Shown piece after piece: positions 17,930 through 26,667 of a stretch of 64,000 nt of DNA (position 1 is its first letter; each line of letters begins with the position of its first letter). Where the stretch lies: assembly GCF_003337375.1 (NCBI RefSeq), contig NZ_QPJD01000018.1, positions 1 through 64,000 on the forward strand. The letters are read 5' to 3'. Made by a program: the position numbers and the translations under genes. Below the pieces are notes generated by a model, which had not been told where the DNA came from, did no database searches, and saw only the letters and a list, made by a program, of their open reading frames with translations. This DNA comes from Paenibacillus prosopidis. GTDB lineage: Bacteria; Bacillota; Bacilli; Paenibacillales; Paenibacillaceae.

Positions 17930-18898
17930 GTGTTAGCAATGCATATTCTTACACATTTTCTTGTAGGGGGGTTTATTTGCACTCTACTGGCGGGAAGACA
18001 AAAGATGTCTTTCTATAATAAAATCGCCTTTATTTCGATGGGAGGATTTTTTGGTATATTCCCAGATTTTTTTGGGCCTCGTGATATTTCGCCGTGGTCA
18101 CATTCTATTCTTATAATGTCTTTGATAATGATACCAATAGCTTACCTACTTAAGAGGTTTATTTTTAACCGCACCTATTTATCCTTATATTTAAGTGTAA
18201 CGGGGAGTGTGCTGATAGGTCACATCTTTGTTGATTATCTGGGGCATGGAGTACATATGTTCTATCCAATTTCACAAAAGGCCTTTTCCCTGCACCTCAT
18301 TTTTCTTAGCGATCCCACAGTCTGGTTTCCTATTTTAATCGGAATCGTTAGTTTCCTCCTTCCGATCAAACGAAAGCTATTTGTTGATTGGATGTTTGTT
18401 TCCCTTGTAATTATTTATTTGGGAATAAAATTAATCACGGTGTTGCAAATAGAACAACACATCGGTGAGAAATATGCTCTTACAGGAAACGCGGTTATAA
18501 GTGTGTATCCCTTAGAAGAATATCAAGTCGAGGAGTTAAGTGATTATTGGAAATTAGGATATAATATAACTGACTCGCAAAGGGATATTAGGGGTATTGT
18601 ACCGCTATTGACAAAGGATAATTTTGTCAATGTAAATTATATCTACAATTCAAAAGGTGAAGTCATCATAAGTCCTACTGGGAAGGATAAGATGGAAAGG
18701 GTCTACCGAGAATCAGCAATGAACAACGAACAACCTTTCTTTGTAAAAAAGGAAACTCAGGCTGGTGATAACGCTGTAATTTTAGCTGAAAATCGGGAGG
18801 GAGATAAATATGTATTTTTCCTCCAAGATAATATATGGAGTTTAGTTCCTGTGGATACTAAAACTCAACTGATTACCGAGGGTATGGGGGCGAAATGA
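17930..18898 (+). CDS. Membrane-bound metal-dependent hydrolase, YdjM/DUF457-like
   Basis: Up to 322 residues. The N-terminal MHILTHFLVGGF, the GIFPDFFG segment, SPWSHSIL and the HIFVDYLGHG segment carry the His/Asp residues of the DUF457 family, set among about five membrane spans in residues 4-175. The C-terminal 140 residues are soluble and not recognised. The function of the family is unknown. The start is uncertain: GTG 17930 follows GAGGTG by 14 bases, and ATG 17939 is an alternative. It is the fourth gene of the array and AT-rich. Confidence 0.7.
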   Translation: MLAMHILTHFLVGGFICTLLAGRQKMSFYNKIAFISMGGFFGIFPDFFGPRDISPWSHSILIMSLIMIPIAYLLKRFIFNRTYLSLYLSVTGSVLIGHIFVDYLGHGVHMFYPISQKAFSLHLIFLSDPTVWFPILIGIVSFLLPIKRKLFVDWMFVSLVIIYLGIKLITVLQIEQHIGEKYALTGNAVISVYPLEEYQVEELSDYWKLGYNITDSQRDIRGIVPLLTKDNFVNVNYIYNSKGEVIISPTGKDKMERVYRESAMNNEQPFFVKKETQAGDNAVILAENREGDKYVFFLQDNIWSLVPVDTKTQLITEGMGAK

Positions 18899-18915
18899 TG
18901 TTCGCTTCCATTATG

Positions 18916-18989
18916 CTAAGGGGCAACTATAATAAGTAGATCGGTAAGCGGTGGCTCCTTTCTTTGTTTAAGTAATGGGCAGGTTAACG
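18916..18989. repeat. Array element 5
   Basis: CTAAGGGGCAACTATAATAA (18916-18935) and TAATGGGCAGGTTAACG (18973-18989) flank a weakly paired central part. It is more diverged than elements 3 and 6. Confidence 0.45.
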
Positions 18990-19023
18990 TGGCAATTGAT
19001 ATCTACCAGAAGGAGGAAGCCAT

Positions 19024-19677
19024 TTGTCTGAAATCCATTATGCGAATAAACTAAAAGAGTTCATTGCAGATACTATTGATCCTATGTTTTTTTCCGCAGG
19101 TTTCAAACGTAGCGGGAGGAATCTAATTCGGGAAACAAATGATGTTTTAGTCACAGCTCATATTCAAAAGAGCAGAAATAATTCGTCTATGTATGCAACA
19201 TTCACAATAGTCGGTTCAGTGTGCTTACCTAATTTTGCGCGAAAAATGGAAATAGTGTTGCCATCTAAATTCTATTCGGGAGTATATGATTTATATTTTA
19301 ACTCTGAGTGGTATAAGATGGGGGAAATTCCTGGGTTTGAACCATATAGGGGTTTAACAGAGGATGACATGAATCCTAATAACCCCTTTCAAAGATATAG
19401 TTGGGTTTGGAAAGACCCAATCATTGTAAAAAATATAATTGTTGAAGATATAACAAAGGTCTTAACATTAATTGAACTTTTAAAAAGTGAAGAAGAAATA
19501 TATCACTATCTAATAGATAAAGCCAACGTTCCACTTCTCGGTCAATTATTCATAGCTGTGAAAAAAATGGAGAATGGACTGGTCAGTGAAGGATTGGCTG
19601 TAATGGAGAAGTTAATGAATAACCAAGCATTCGAGCCACATATTAAAGCGTATTTGAAATCGAGTAAATTCAAATAA
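19024..19677 (+). CDS. DUF4304-family protein
   Basis: 217 residues, cytoplasmic. The N-terminal FIADTIDPMFFSAGFKRSGRNLIRETNDVLVTAHIQKSRNNSS matches the opening of DUF4304 proteins, which are small proteins of unknown function often found in accessory regions. The start is TTG at 19024, supported by AAGGAGGAAG five to six bases upstream; no ATG alternative is near. The C-terminal 50 residues (LLGQLFIAVKKMENGLVSEGLAVMEKL) are helical. It is the fifth gene of the array. Confidence 0.7.
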   Translation: MSEIHYANKLKEFIADTIDPMFFSAGFKRSGRNLIRETNDVLVTAHIQKSRNNSSMYATFTIVGSVCLPNFARKMEIVLPSKFYSGVYDLYFNSEWYKMGEIPGFEPYRGLTEDDMNPNNPFQRYSWVWKDPIIVKNIIVEDITKVLTLIELLKSEEEIYHYLIDKANVPLLGQLFIAVKKMENGLVSEGLAVMEKLMNNQAFEPHIKAYLKSSKFK

Positions 19678-19750
19678 TACATATTATCTCGCTATTGGAG
19701 ATGAATAGTTTCATAAACGAAGGAACTGTGGACCATTACATCACATCCTG

Positions 19751-19834
19751 TTATTACGGGTACGGTAGAATAACACCAGGACAAGGCTGCCGGCATAGTC
19801 GGCAGCCTATTGTTCACCTAGCGGGTAGTTGTGC
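19751..19834. repeat. Array element 6 (best preserved)
   Basis: TTATTACGGGTACGGTAGAA (19751-19770), the hairpin AGGCTGCCG / CGGCAGCCT (19784-19792 and 19800-19808, 9-bp perfect stem, 7-base loop), then CTAGCGGGTAGTTGTGC (19818-19834). Confidence 0.65.
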
Positions 19835-19921
19835 TAGTGGATCACCGATTTGAATTTTTTCAGTTTTCTATGAATCTGTTGTTACGTGATTACGCCAATT
19901 CCCTTTAAAGAAAAACAAAAC

Positions 19922-19941
19922 ACTGACATATAGGTGTCAGT
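19922..19941. promoter_or_regulatory. Palindromic operator candidate before the VOC gene
   Basis: ACTGACATATAGGTGTCAGT has 7-bp perfect arms around six bases. It lies about 10 bases before a TATAAT hexamer (19952-19957) and 60 before the start codon. A repressor of the WYL/YafY or MarR type is plausible, but none is encoded nearby. Confidence 0.5.
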
Positions 19942-20000
19942 AATAGTTCTTTATAATGGCAATAAAGAATAGTCATTTTTATTATAGGAGGAAAATTGAT

Positions 20001-20447
20001 ATGAGTATAAAACAAACATTACGAGGATTTGCGACTATCAGTTATTGGGCAGATGATATGGAGGCGGCAAAGGTGTGGTATTCAGAGCTGCTGGGCATAG
20101 CGCCTTATTTTGAACGCTCAGGGCCTGATGGTAAACTTGCTTATGCCGAGTTTCGCATAGGGGACTACCAACACGAACTGGGACTGATCCATCGACGTTT
20201 TGAACCGGCTAATGCAGTGGCTGGCTCAGGTGGTGCCATCATGTACTGGCATGTTGATGATATTGAAGCTACACTTAACAATTTGAAAGCCATGGGAGCG
20301 AAAGAGTACGAACCACTCGTACAGCGCGGAGAGGGCTTCATCACGGCTTCCGTTACAGATCCATTTGGTAACATTCTTGGCATTATGTATAATTCTCACT
20401 ATTTAGAGATGCTGAATTTCAAAATTCAGGGACGGCTGCAAGAATAA
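20001..20447 (+). CDS. VOC-family (glyoxalase/dioxygenase superfamily) protein
   Basis: 148 residues with the paired beta-alpha-beta-beta-beta build of the vicinal oxygen chelate family. The N-terminal half reads FATISYWADDMEAAKVWYSELLGIAPYFERSGPDGKLAYAEFRIGDYQHELGLI and the C-terminal half IMYWHVDDIEATLNNLKAMGAKEY...SVTDPFGNILGIMYN. Substrate unknown; relatives include resistance and catabolic enzymes. ATG 20001 is chosen because GGAGG sits at 19987-19991. It is the sixth gene of the array and has its own operator-like palindrome. Confidence 0.85.
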   Translation: MSIKQTLRGFATISYWADDMEAAKVWYSELLGIAPYFERSGPDGKLAYAEFRIGDYQHELGLIHRRFEPANAVAGSGGAIMYWHVDDIEATLNNLKAMGAKEYEPLVQRGEGFITASVTDPFGNILGIMYNSHYLEMLNFKIQGRLQE

Positions 20448-20491
20448 TCGAAATAGAAAAATTAGTACATTCACACCTGTAAAAAGGAATC

Positions 20492-20536
20492 AACGGCAGT
20501 CGAATATCCGGCTGCCGTTTTTCAGGATAGCTTAAC
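20492..20536. repeat. Array element 7 with terminator-like hairpin
   Basis: AACGGCAG (20492-20499) pairs with CTGCCGTT (20512-20519), followed by T residues and the motif TCAGGATAGCTTAAC (20522-20536). Confidence 0.55.
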
Positions 20537-20633
20537 AGCACTGGAGAAGACCCACTAATTACCAAATGGTTGAACGGAACAATTGAACAAATAGAACGTC
20601 AAAGGAGTATCTGCGAAATAAGGGGAATGTGAA

Positions 20634-21068
20634 ATGAAATTTCGAATTATTATTTTCATGCTTGCAATTGTTGCTTTTATCACAGGCTGCACAAACAGTG
20701 AAAAAGAAGAGGACAAATTCACGGTAGAAAATGTTATTCAAGCAATTCAAGCTGAAGGTCCTAAGTTAATTTCAAAAGGGCAAGCTGATGATGCATTTTC
20801 TAATCTTAACAATGTAAAACCCAATGTATTCAATATTTCGAATCCAATAGAAAGTTCCAAACCCGAATCTATTTCCGTTTATATTTTCGATTCTGAAAAG
20901 GCTCGAATAGAAGGACTTAAAATTTTTAATCAGCACATAGAAACAGCCAAATTAGTGTCATATCCCATAGTTTATGAGCAAAAAAACGCTTTGGTAATTT
21001 ATTTTAGCTCCCGAGAAAAAAATACGAAGTTCGGTGAGAAGATTCAAACGGCAATGAGGAAGTTATAA
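20634..21068 (+). CDS. Small hypothetical lipoprotein
   Basis: 144 residues. The N-terminus MKFRIIIFMLAIVAFITGC is a lipoprotein signal with lipobox ITGC (lipidated Cys at 19), followed by a charged linker. The mature part, about 120 residues, is not recognised (VENVIQAIQAEGPKLISKGQADDAF, then a mixed alpha/beta region). It is predicted to be tethered to the outer face of the membrane. It is the last gene of the array, followed by element 8. Confidence 0.7.
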   Translation: MKFRIIIFMLAIVAFITGCTNSEKEEDKFTVENVIQAIQAEGPKLISKGQADDAFSNLNNVKPNVFNISNPIESSKPESISVYIFDSEKARIEGLKIFNQHIETAKLVSYPIVYEQKNALVIYFSSREKNTKFGEKIQTAMRKL

Positions 21069-21100
21069 ACTCGATTCGATGGGCGACTAGCCTGAAGACT

Positions 21101-21121
21101 CTAACGGATAACGATATTGAA
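21101..21121. repeat. Array element 8, closing the array
   Basis: CTAACGGATAACGATATTGA (from 21101) is a diverged copy of the array motif, followed 12 bases later by a terminator hairpin. No further copies are seen downstream. Confidence 0.5.
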
Positions 21122-21133
21122 TGAACGCATCAT

Positions 21134-21162
21134 AAACCAGTCCTTAGAGGGGCTGGTTTCTT
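21134..21162 (+). terminator. Terminator at the end of the array
   Basis: AAACCAGTCC and GGGGCTGGTTT form a hairpin with a 5-base loop. Confidence 0.65.
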
Positions 21163-21371
21163 CAGAGTTTAATTCCCCACATTTTTTCCAGATCTTTACT
21201 GCCAAAAAAATACCCACCCTTTTAAAAAAAGAATCCTACGAAGATTATAGTTTCGATCAAGGACAAACAGGACAATAGTGGTTTCGTCCCCCCAGCTTCA
21301 TTGATTGCCCCATCCCGTATGCCTGGCGGCATCCTATACAATGAAGCTACGAGACGGGAGGAGATGAAAGC

Positions 21372-22262
21372 ATGCATAAAAATCGAATCGGAGCCTATTT
21401 GTTCAGCTTTCCCAGCTTTTTTCTGACAATGGCACTCGGCATTTATCCGGTAATATGGGCGCTTCGATATATGTTCTACGATTATCAGGGCTACGGTACG
21501 CCAAAATTTATCGGACTCGGCAATTTTGCGAGGGTTGCCCGGGATACCGAGTTTTGGCAGTCCGTTGTTAACACTTTCATATATGCGGGCGGCAAGCTCA
21601 TTATTACGCTGCCATTATCGCTTATTTTGGCTGTTATACTGAACCGCAAGCTGCGTGGGCGGCATGCCTTCAGGGCGATATTTTTTCTGCCGACGATCTT
21701 CAGCGCATCGGTCATGTCCATCGTATTCTATATCGTATTTAACTCTTACAACGGCATTATTAATCAATACCTGCTAAAGCTGAATATCGTGTCCGGACCA
21801 ATCGATTGGCTAGGCGCAGCTTATGCGATGCTGACTATCGTTGTTATCGCGGTCTGGGGAGCTGTAGGCAACTATATGCTGCTCTTCATTGCCGGACTTC
21901 AGAACATCCCGGAGGACGTCTATGAGGCGGCGTCGCTGGACGGCGTGAATCCGGCCCAGCGCTTGTGGTATATTACGATTCCAATGCTGGGGCCTGTGCT
22001 GCAGATGATCATCATGCTGGCAATCACGACCTCACTTAAAGGCTATGAGAGCATCATGGTATTAACGGAAGGCGGCCCTTTCGGCAAAACGGAAGTCATG
22101 TACTTGTACCTTTACAAGCTGTTTTTCCCGCTGACCACGACGGGGACCTCCGTTCAGAACATCGGATATGGCAGCGCGGTCGGCTTCACGACTGCCATAA
22201 TCGTCGGTTTAGTCACCTGGCTTTACTTCTCGATGTCGAAAAAGCTGAACAACGTTTATTAA
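21372..22262 (+). CDS. CUT1-family sugar ABC transporter permease (UgpA/LplB-like)
   Basis: 296 residues, six membrane spans, first of a two-permease pair. The EAA loop that docks to the ATPase reads EDVYEAASLDGVNPAQRLWYITIPMLGP. It belongs to the carbohydrate uptake family for oligosaccharides, whose ATPase (MsmX-type) is usually encoded elsewhere; none is encoded in this locus. GGGAGGAG eight bases before the ATG supports the start. It is the first gene of a seven-gene operon-like run ending at 30367. Confidence 0.9.
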   Translation: MHKNRIGAYLFSFPSFFLTMALGIYPVIWALRYMFYDYQGYGTPKFIGLGNFARVARDTEFWQSVVNTFIYAGGKLIITLPLSLILAVILNRKLRGRHAFRAIFFLPTIFSASVMSIVFYIVFNSYNGIINQYLLKLNIVSGPIDWLGAAYAMLTIVVIAVWGAVGNYMLLFIAGLQNIPEDVYEAASLDGVNPAQRLWYITIPMLGPVLQMIIMLAITTSLKGYESIMVLTEGGPFGKTEVMYLYLYKLFFPLTTTGTSVQNIGYGSAVGFTTAIIVGLVTWLYFSMSKKLNNVY

Positions 22263-22275
22263 AGGGGGAAGGAAC

Positions 22276-23112
22276 TTGACCATTCGTAAAATGCTAATCA
22301 GAACGCCGTTATGGCTGCTGCTGCTGATCACGGGGGCGCTCATGCTGTTTCCGATCATCATCGCGCTGCTGGGCTCCTTCAAGACGAATCTGGAGCTGAC
22401 GACGGGAGCGACGCTTCTCCCTTTAAAGTGGCAATTCCAGAACTATGTGCAAGCATGGAATCAAGCCGATTTTTCCGGCTTTACATTTAACAGCTTATAT
22501 GTAGCCGTTTTCGCTACGGTTGGTACTTTACTCGTATCCGCTATGGCGGCTTATGCTGTCGACCGCGTCGCCTTCAAGGGAAAGAAGCTGTTCATTTTTC
22601 TCCAATCGTTCACGCTGTTCATATCCATCGGAGCCGTAGTGCTGCGGCCGCAGTTCGATCTGATGGTATCCATTGGATTGCAGAAATCATTATGGGGTGT
22701 CATAATCATTTTAATTAGCGCCCACGCTACGGCGTTTTTCATGATCATTGGCTTTTTCCGCGGCATTCCGAAGGATTTGGATGAGGCTGCGCTCATTGAC
22801 GGCTGCAATTTCTATTCCACCTTCTGGAGAATCATTTTACCGCTCCTCAGGCCTGCACTGGCTGTCGTGGCGTTGTTCACCTTCCGGAACGCATGGAACG
22901 AATATATACTGCCGCTTGTTTTCTCGCTGTCGCGGCCTGATCTGCAAACGCTTCCTGTCGGCCTGGCCAACCTGAGGTACGGGGCGGGGGCGGCGGTGGA
23001 GAATCAGCTGATGCTGGCAGGCGCATGTATCTCTATTTTACCCCTTCTAATCGTATACATTTTCGCAAACCGCTCCTTCATGCAGGTAACGGTCGGCTCC
23101 GTTAAGGGCTGA
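22276..23112 (+). CDS. CUT1-family sugar ABC transporter permease (UgpE/LplC-like)
   Basis: 278 residues, six spans, partner of the preceding permease. The EAA motif is KDLDEAALIDGCNFYSTFWRIILPLLRP and the C-terminus ends in the usual RSFMQVTVGSVKG. The start is TTG at 22276, preceded by AAGGGGGAAGG; 13 bases separate it from the upstream stop. Confidence 0.9.
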   Translation: MTIRKMLIRTPLWLLLLITGALMLFPIIIALLGSFKTNLELTTGATLLPLKWQFQNYVQAWNQADFSGFTFNSLYVAVFATVGTLLVSAMAAYAVDRVAFKGKKLFIFLQSFTLFISIGAVVLRPQFDLMVSIGLQKSLWGVIIILISAHATAFFMIIGFFRGIPKDLDEAALIDGCNFYSTFWRIILPLLRPALAVVALFTFRNAWNEYILPLVFSLSRPDLQTLPVGLANLRYGAGAAVENQLMLAGACISILPLLIVYIFANRSFMQVTVGSVKG

Positions 23113-23139
23113 TAATCTAATATTAAGGCGCTGGACAAC

Positions 23140-24903
23140 ATGAAACGTTTATTCAGAAAAATGTCTCTAAAAAAACGGCTTTGGGTCTCATTCGTTTTAC
23201 TGACCGTCGTTTGCATTTCAGTCACGGGAACCTATGTTTCCGTGTTTTTTTCTCATGAAATGGAAAACCAGGCGACAAAGACAAGCCAGGATACGCTGAA
23301 TAAAACGGCGCAAGTATTCGATGAACGCTTGCGGAATATCGTCGTTTCGGTCTCTACCTTCATGATGGGAGAGCCGTTTCAGCGTACAATGCGCGATGCC
23401 CAGGCAAATAACAGCAAGGATTACTATAACAGGCTCTCCCAGCTGCAAACTCCCTTTGCCCAAATGATGCTTGCCGAGCAGTCAATAGACTCGGTATTGG
23501 TGCATACGCCAATTGGCGATTTTTATCCGACGGAGAGCAGGCGCAGCATGGCGGTTGATTTTGAAGATACTTCGATCAATGAGATGATTCTGGACACCCA
23601 GAAGCGGTGGAGCACGCTTTGGGTGCGGGGGCATGCCGAGGAGCTGTTCAGCAGGGGAAACCCGGTTATTTCCTTAATCATTAAGCCTTTATTCGAAATG
23701 CAGCTGCCGGGCGTTTATGTAGTTGTTAATATCCGGGAAGATCATTTGCAAGAGCTGATACAGGCTCATTTGCAGGAGGGCAACCTCGGGCAGCTCGTCG
23801 TTGACCGCAGCAGTCAGGAAGTATTCTCCTCCGTGCCCGCCATGCCGGAGAATATGCAGCTGAATGAACGGATCGGCAGCAGCGACAGAGGCCACTTTGA
23901 ATATTTATCGGAGAGCGGCAACTCTTATCTGGTTAACTATGCGGCGCTTGGCATGAATCCGGATTGGGTGCTCATCGGCTATCAATCCAAGTCTAAGCTG
24001 CTGGCTCCCGTCCAGCATATGCGCTGGACGATTCTAACGATCATGGGCGTCTGCGTCGTGCTGGCCCTGATCATGTCCAGCATGCTGTCGGAGCTTCTGC
24101 TAAAGCCGTTGTTCAAGCTTCGCAATCTTATGTTTAAGGTAGAGCAGAATCATCTCGACGTCCGATTCGAGAGCGTGTTCGAAGATGAGATCAGTCAGGT
24201 CGGCCACAAGTTCAACCGGATGCTCGGGCAGATCGGCGAATTAATCGAAGAGGTCAAGGCATCCGAGCAGGAAAAACGAAAATCAGAAATCAAAGCGCTG
24301 CAGGCGCAGATTGATCCCCATTTTTTGTATAATACTTTAAATACGATTTATTGGAAAAGCGAAATGGAGGAGCATCAAGATGTCAGCGGGATGATTGTTT
24401 CGCTTTCGCTGCTGTTCCGGCTTGGGCTTAACAATGGCAGAGAGATTACAACGCTCCGGCAGGAACTCGAGCATGTTGCGCAATATTTGAGTTTGCAGGC
24501 GATGTGTTATCCCGATTTGTTTCAATATGAAATAGTGGCGGTGGATGAGAAGCTGATGAATATTCCCGTGCTCAAAATCCTGCTGCAGCCGCTCGTGGAA
24601 AATTCGATTTTGCACGGCTTTCAGGAGCTGCCTCATCAGGGGCGAATCCGGATCGAGGCTGCTGCTGCCGACGGTTTCCTGACGCTCACCGTAACCGACA
24701 ACGGCAGCGGGATGGATGCGGCCCGCGTCGAAAAGATACTGAACGGGACAGAGGCGGAGCGAACCAGCTATGCGCTTTCCAACGTTCGAGCCAGGCTATC
24801 GCTGTATTACGGGTACAAGGCTTCTATGAAGCTTGAAAGCGAGCCGGGCGTGCAAACGTCAGTTAAGCTCATCATTCCTATTCAAGAGGTGATAAACGGA
24901 TGA
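23140..24903 (+). CDS. YesM-type sensor histidine kinase
   Basis: 587 residues. A short cytoplasmic start and first span (about 12-32) precede a roughly 260-residue extracellular sensor, a second span (about 296-316), HAMP, a His_kinase domain with QAQIDPHFLYNTLNTI (phospho-acceptor His 394) and an HATPase domain (QPLVENSILHG, DNGSGM). Such kinases respond to extracellular sugars and drive YesN-type regulators. The stop overlaps the next start by four bases (ATGA), so the pair is translationally coupled. Its position inside the transporter operon implies control of this locus. Confidence 0.9.
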   Translation: MKRLFRKMSLKKRLWVSFVLLTVVCISVTGTYVSVFFSHEMENQATKTSQDTLNKTAQVFDERLRNIVVSVSTFMMGEPFQRTMRDAQANNSKDYYNRLSQLQTPFAQMMLAEQSIDSVLVHTPIGDFYPTESRRSMAVDFEDTSINEMILDTQKRWSTLWVRGHAEELFSRGNPVISLIIKPLFEMQLPGVYVVVNIREDHLQELIQAHLQEGNLGQLVVDRSSQEVFSSVPAMPENMQLNERIGSSDRGHFEYLSESGNSYLVNYAALGMNPDWVLIGYQSKSKLLAPVQHMRWTILTIMGVCVVLALIMSSMLSELLLKPLFKLRNLMFKVEQNHLDVRFESVFEDEISQVGHKFNRMLGQIGELIEEVKASEQEKRKSEIKALQAQIDPHFLYNTLNTIYWKSEMEEHQDVSGMIVSLSLLFRLGLNNGREITTLRQELEHVAQYLSLQAMCYPDLFQYEIVAVDEKLMNIPVLKILLQPLVENSILHGFQELPHQGRIRIEAAAADGFLTLTVTDNGSGMDAARVEKILNGTEAERTSYALSNVRARLSLYYGYKASMKLESEPGVQTSVKLIIPIQEVING

Positions 24904-26525
24904 ACGGGATTACGATGTGCGTTATAGATGATGTGAAAACGGTTATAGACGGCATCCTGAAGAAGATTCCATGGTCGGAGCACGGAATAGAAATCGCGGG
25001 CACGGCCGCGAACGGCAAGGATGGCCTGCAATTGATCAAGGACAAGCGCCCCGATATCGTTCTGACTGACATCCGGATGCCGATGCGAAGCGGAATCGAT
25101 ATGGTCCGGGAGTTAAAGGAAGGCGGAGAGCAAGGGGCAAAGGTTATTTTTTTCAGCGGCTATTCCGATTTCGCTTATGCTCAGGAGTCGGTACGGCTCG
25201 GGGCATTCGATTATTTGGTCAAGCCGTTTACGACGCAGCAGATTGTGGATGTCGTGCTGCGCGCCAAAGCCCTGATTGAGGCGCAAAGGCTGGAACAGCT
25301 GGACCGGATGGCGCTGGAGAGGAAGGTAAGGGAAAGCCTCCCTTATTTGCGCCAGGAGTACTTCCGTCTGCTGATCCGCCATGATGAGCTGCCTGAGCGG
25401 GCTTATGACAAATGGGAGTTTCTCGGCATTGACATGGAACTACGCGGTTTCGTGGCTATGTCCGTTCAAATCGACGGGTTAATGAACGAGCGTTCACCAT
25501 TGTCCGTACGCGAAGTAGAGCTTACCCGGTTTGCCGTTCAAAATATTATGGAGGAAACCATTAAGAAGCTGGCGAAAGGGATCGTGTTCCGGGAGCATTC
25601 GAGCCAGTTCGTCATTTTGCTGAATCCGGATAAGGGAGTGGATGTGCCCGCTCTCGCAGAAGCCTGCAGGCACAATGTAAAGCAATATGCGAAACGTGAT
25701 ATTTCGATTGGCGTTGGAGGCCGGGTGGAAGGGATCGGCGAGATCGCTCTTTCCTATGATCAAGCCAAAACGGCGCTCAGCTACCAGTTTTATTCCGGCA
25801 GCGGCTGTATTATTTCCTACAGCGATATTGAACGGCAGGATCCTATTACGCCGCATTATTCCGCGGACAAGGAGATGGAGCTGCTGTACTGCCTGCGGTC
25901 GGGCAACCGGGAGGGGACGGAGCGGCTGCTCGCAAGCATTTTCGAGGAATGCTTGCGCTATCCGGCACCGCCCGATCCCGAAGTCATGACGAATTTATTC
26001 TACGGGCTGGCTTTCTCCATGTACCGCGTCATAGCCGAGAAAGCCGACCCCAATCAGCGCATGTGGCTTGATGAGCGTTTAAGCGCCATGAAGAAGGGAC
26101 GCTATCTGTCAACCGCCGAGCTGATGAGGGATGTGAAGGATTTGGGGCTAACCGGCTGCGAATGGCTTCAGAAGCGTCAGAAAAATGATGTCGGCCAGCT
26201 GATCCATCAGGCTCTGAATTATGTGCGCAGCCGGCTTAGTAATGACCTGACGGTACAGGAATGTGCGAATGTCGTGCATTTGAGCCCGAGCTATTTCTCC
26301 ATCCTGTTTAAGAAGGAAACGGGGATGACGTTCATGCAGTACGTGACGTCTGCGCGAATGGAGAAAGCAAAGGAGCTGCTTCTGGAAGGCATGCAGGTAC
26401 AGGATATCACCTTCGAGCTCGGCTACCGGGACAGGCCGTATTTCAGCGAGCTGTTCAAGAAGCATACGGGCGTAACGCCCACGGAATTTCGGACCAAATA
26501 TGAAGGAGCGGGCCATGACGGCTAA
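24900..26525 (+). CDS. YesN-type response regulator with AraC DNA-binding domain
   Basis: 541 residues. The receiver domain (1-120) has phospho-acceptor Asp 57 in IVLTDIRMP and Lys in YLVKPF. A middle region of about 300 residues is typical of YesN. The C-terminal AraC/XylS domain has two HTH units (LTVQECANVVHLSPSYFSILFKKETGMTF and VQDITFELGYRDRPYFSELFKKHTGVTPTEFR). It partners with the overlapping YesM and probably activates the surrounding uptake and degradation genes. Confidence 0.9.
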   Translation: MNGITMCVIDDVKTVIDGILKKIPWSEHGIEIAGTAANGKDGLQLIKDKRPDIVLTDIRMPMRSGIDMVRELKEGGEQGAKVIFFSGYSDFAYAQESVRLGAFDYLVKPFTTQQIVDVVLRAKALIEAQRLEQLDRMALERKVRESLPYLRQEYFRLLIRHDELPERAYDKWEFLGIDMELRGFVAMSVQIDGLMNERSPLSVREVELTRFAVQNIMEETIKKLAKGIVFREHSSQFVILLNPDKGVDVPALAEACRHNVKQYAKRDISIGVGGRVEGIGEIALSYDQAKTALSYQFYSGSGCIISYSDIERQDPITPHYSADKEMELLYCLRSGNREGTERLLASIFEECLRYPAPPDPEVMTNLFYGLAFSMYRVIAEKADPNQRMWLDERLSAMKKGRYLSTAELMRDVKDLGLTGCEWLQKRQKNDVGQLIHQALNYVRSRLSNDLTVQECANVVHLSPSYFSILFKKETGMTFMQYVTSARMEKAKELLLEGMQVQDITFELGYRDRPYFSELFKKHTGVTPTEFRTKYEGAGHDG

Positions 26526-26667
26526 TCAGAGTGATTTTCCCCTCCCAGGATCGTGTTTTTGTCCTTCATGGCTGGACGCGATTAGGTGCTAAAATGAGGT
26601 CAGCAAGGTGAACCGGACGGGATGTGCCGAGGAACACCGCTTGCCAAACAAAGGGGAGGTACAGCAG

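Noticed and set aside
14437..21162. Array elements as integron attC sites
   Set aside because: Motifs contain TAAC but lack the paired RYYYAAC and GTTRRRY boxes in the right inverted arrangement, the repeats are direct, and no integrase gene is in the window.
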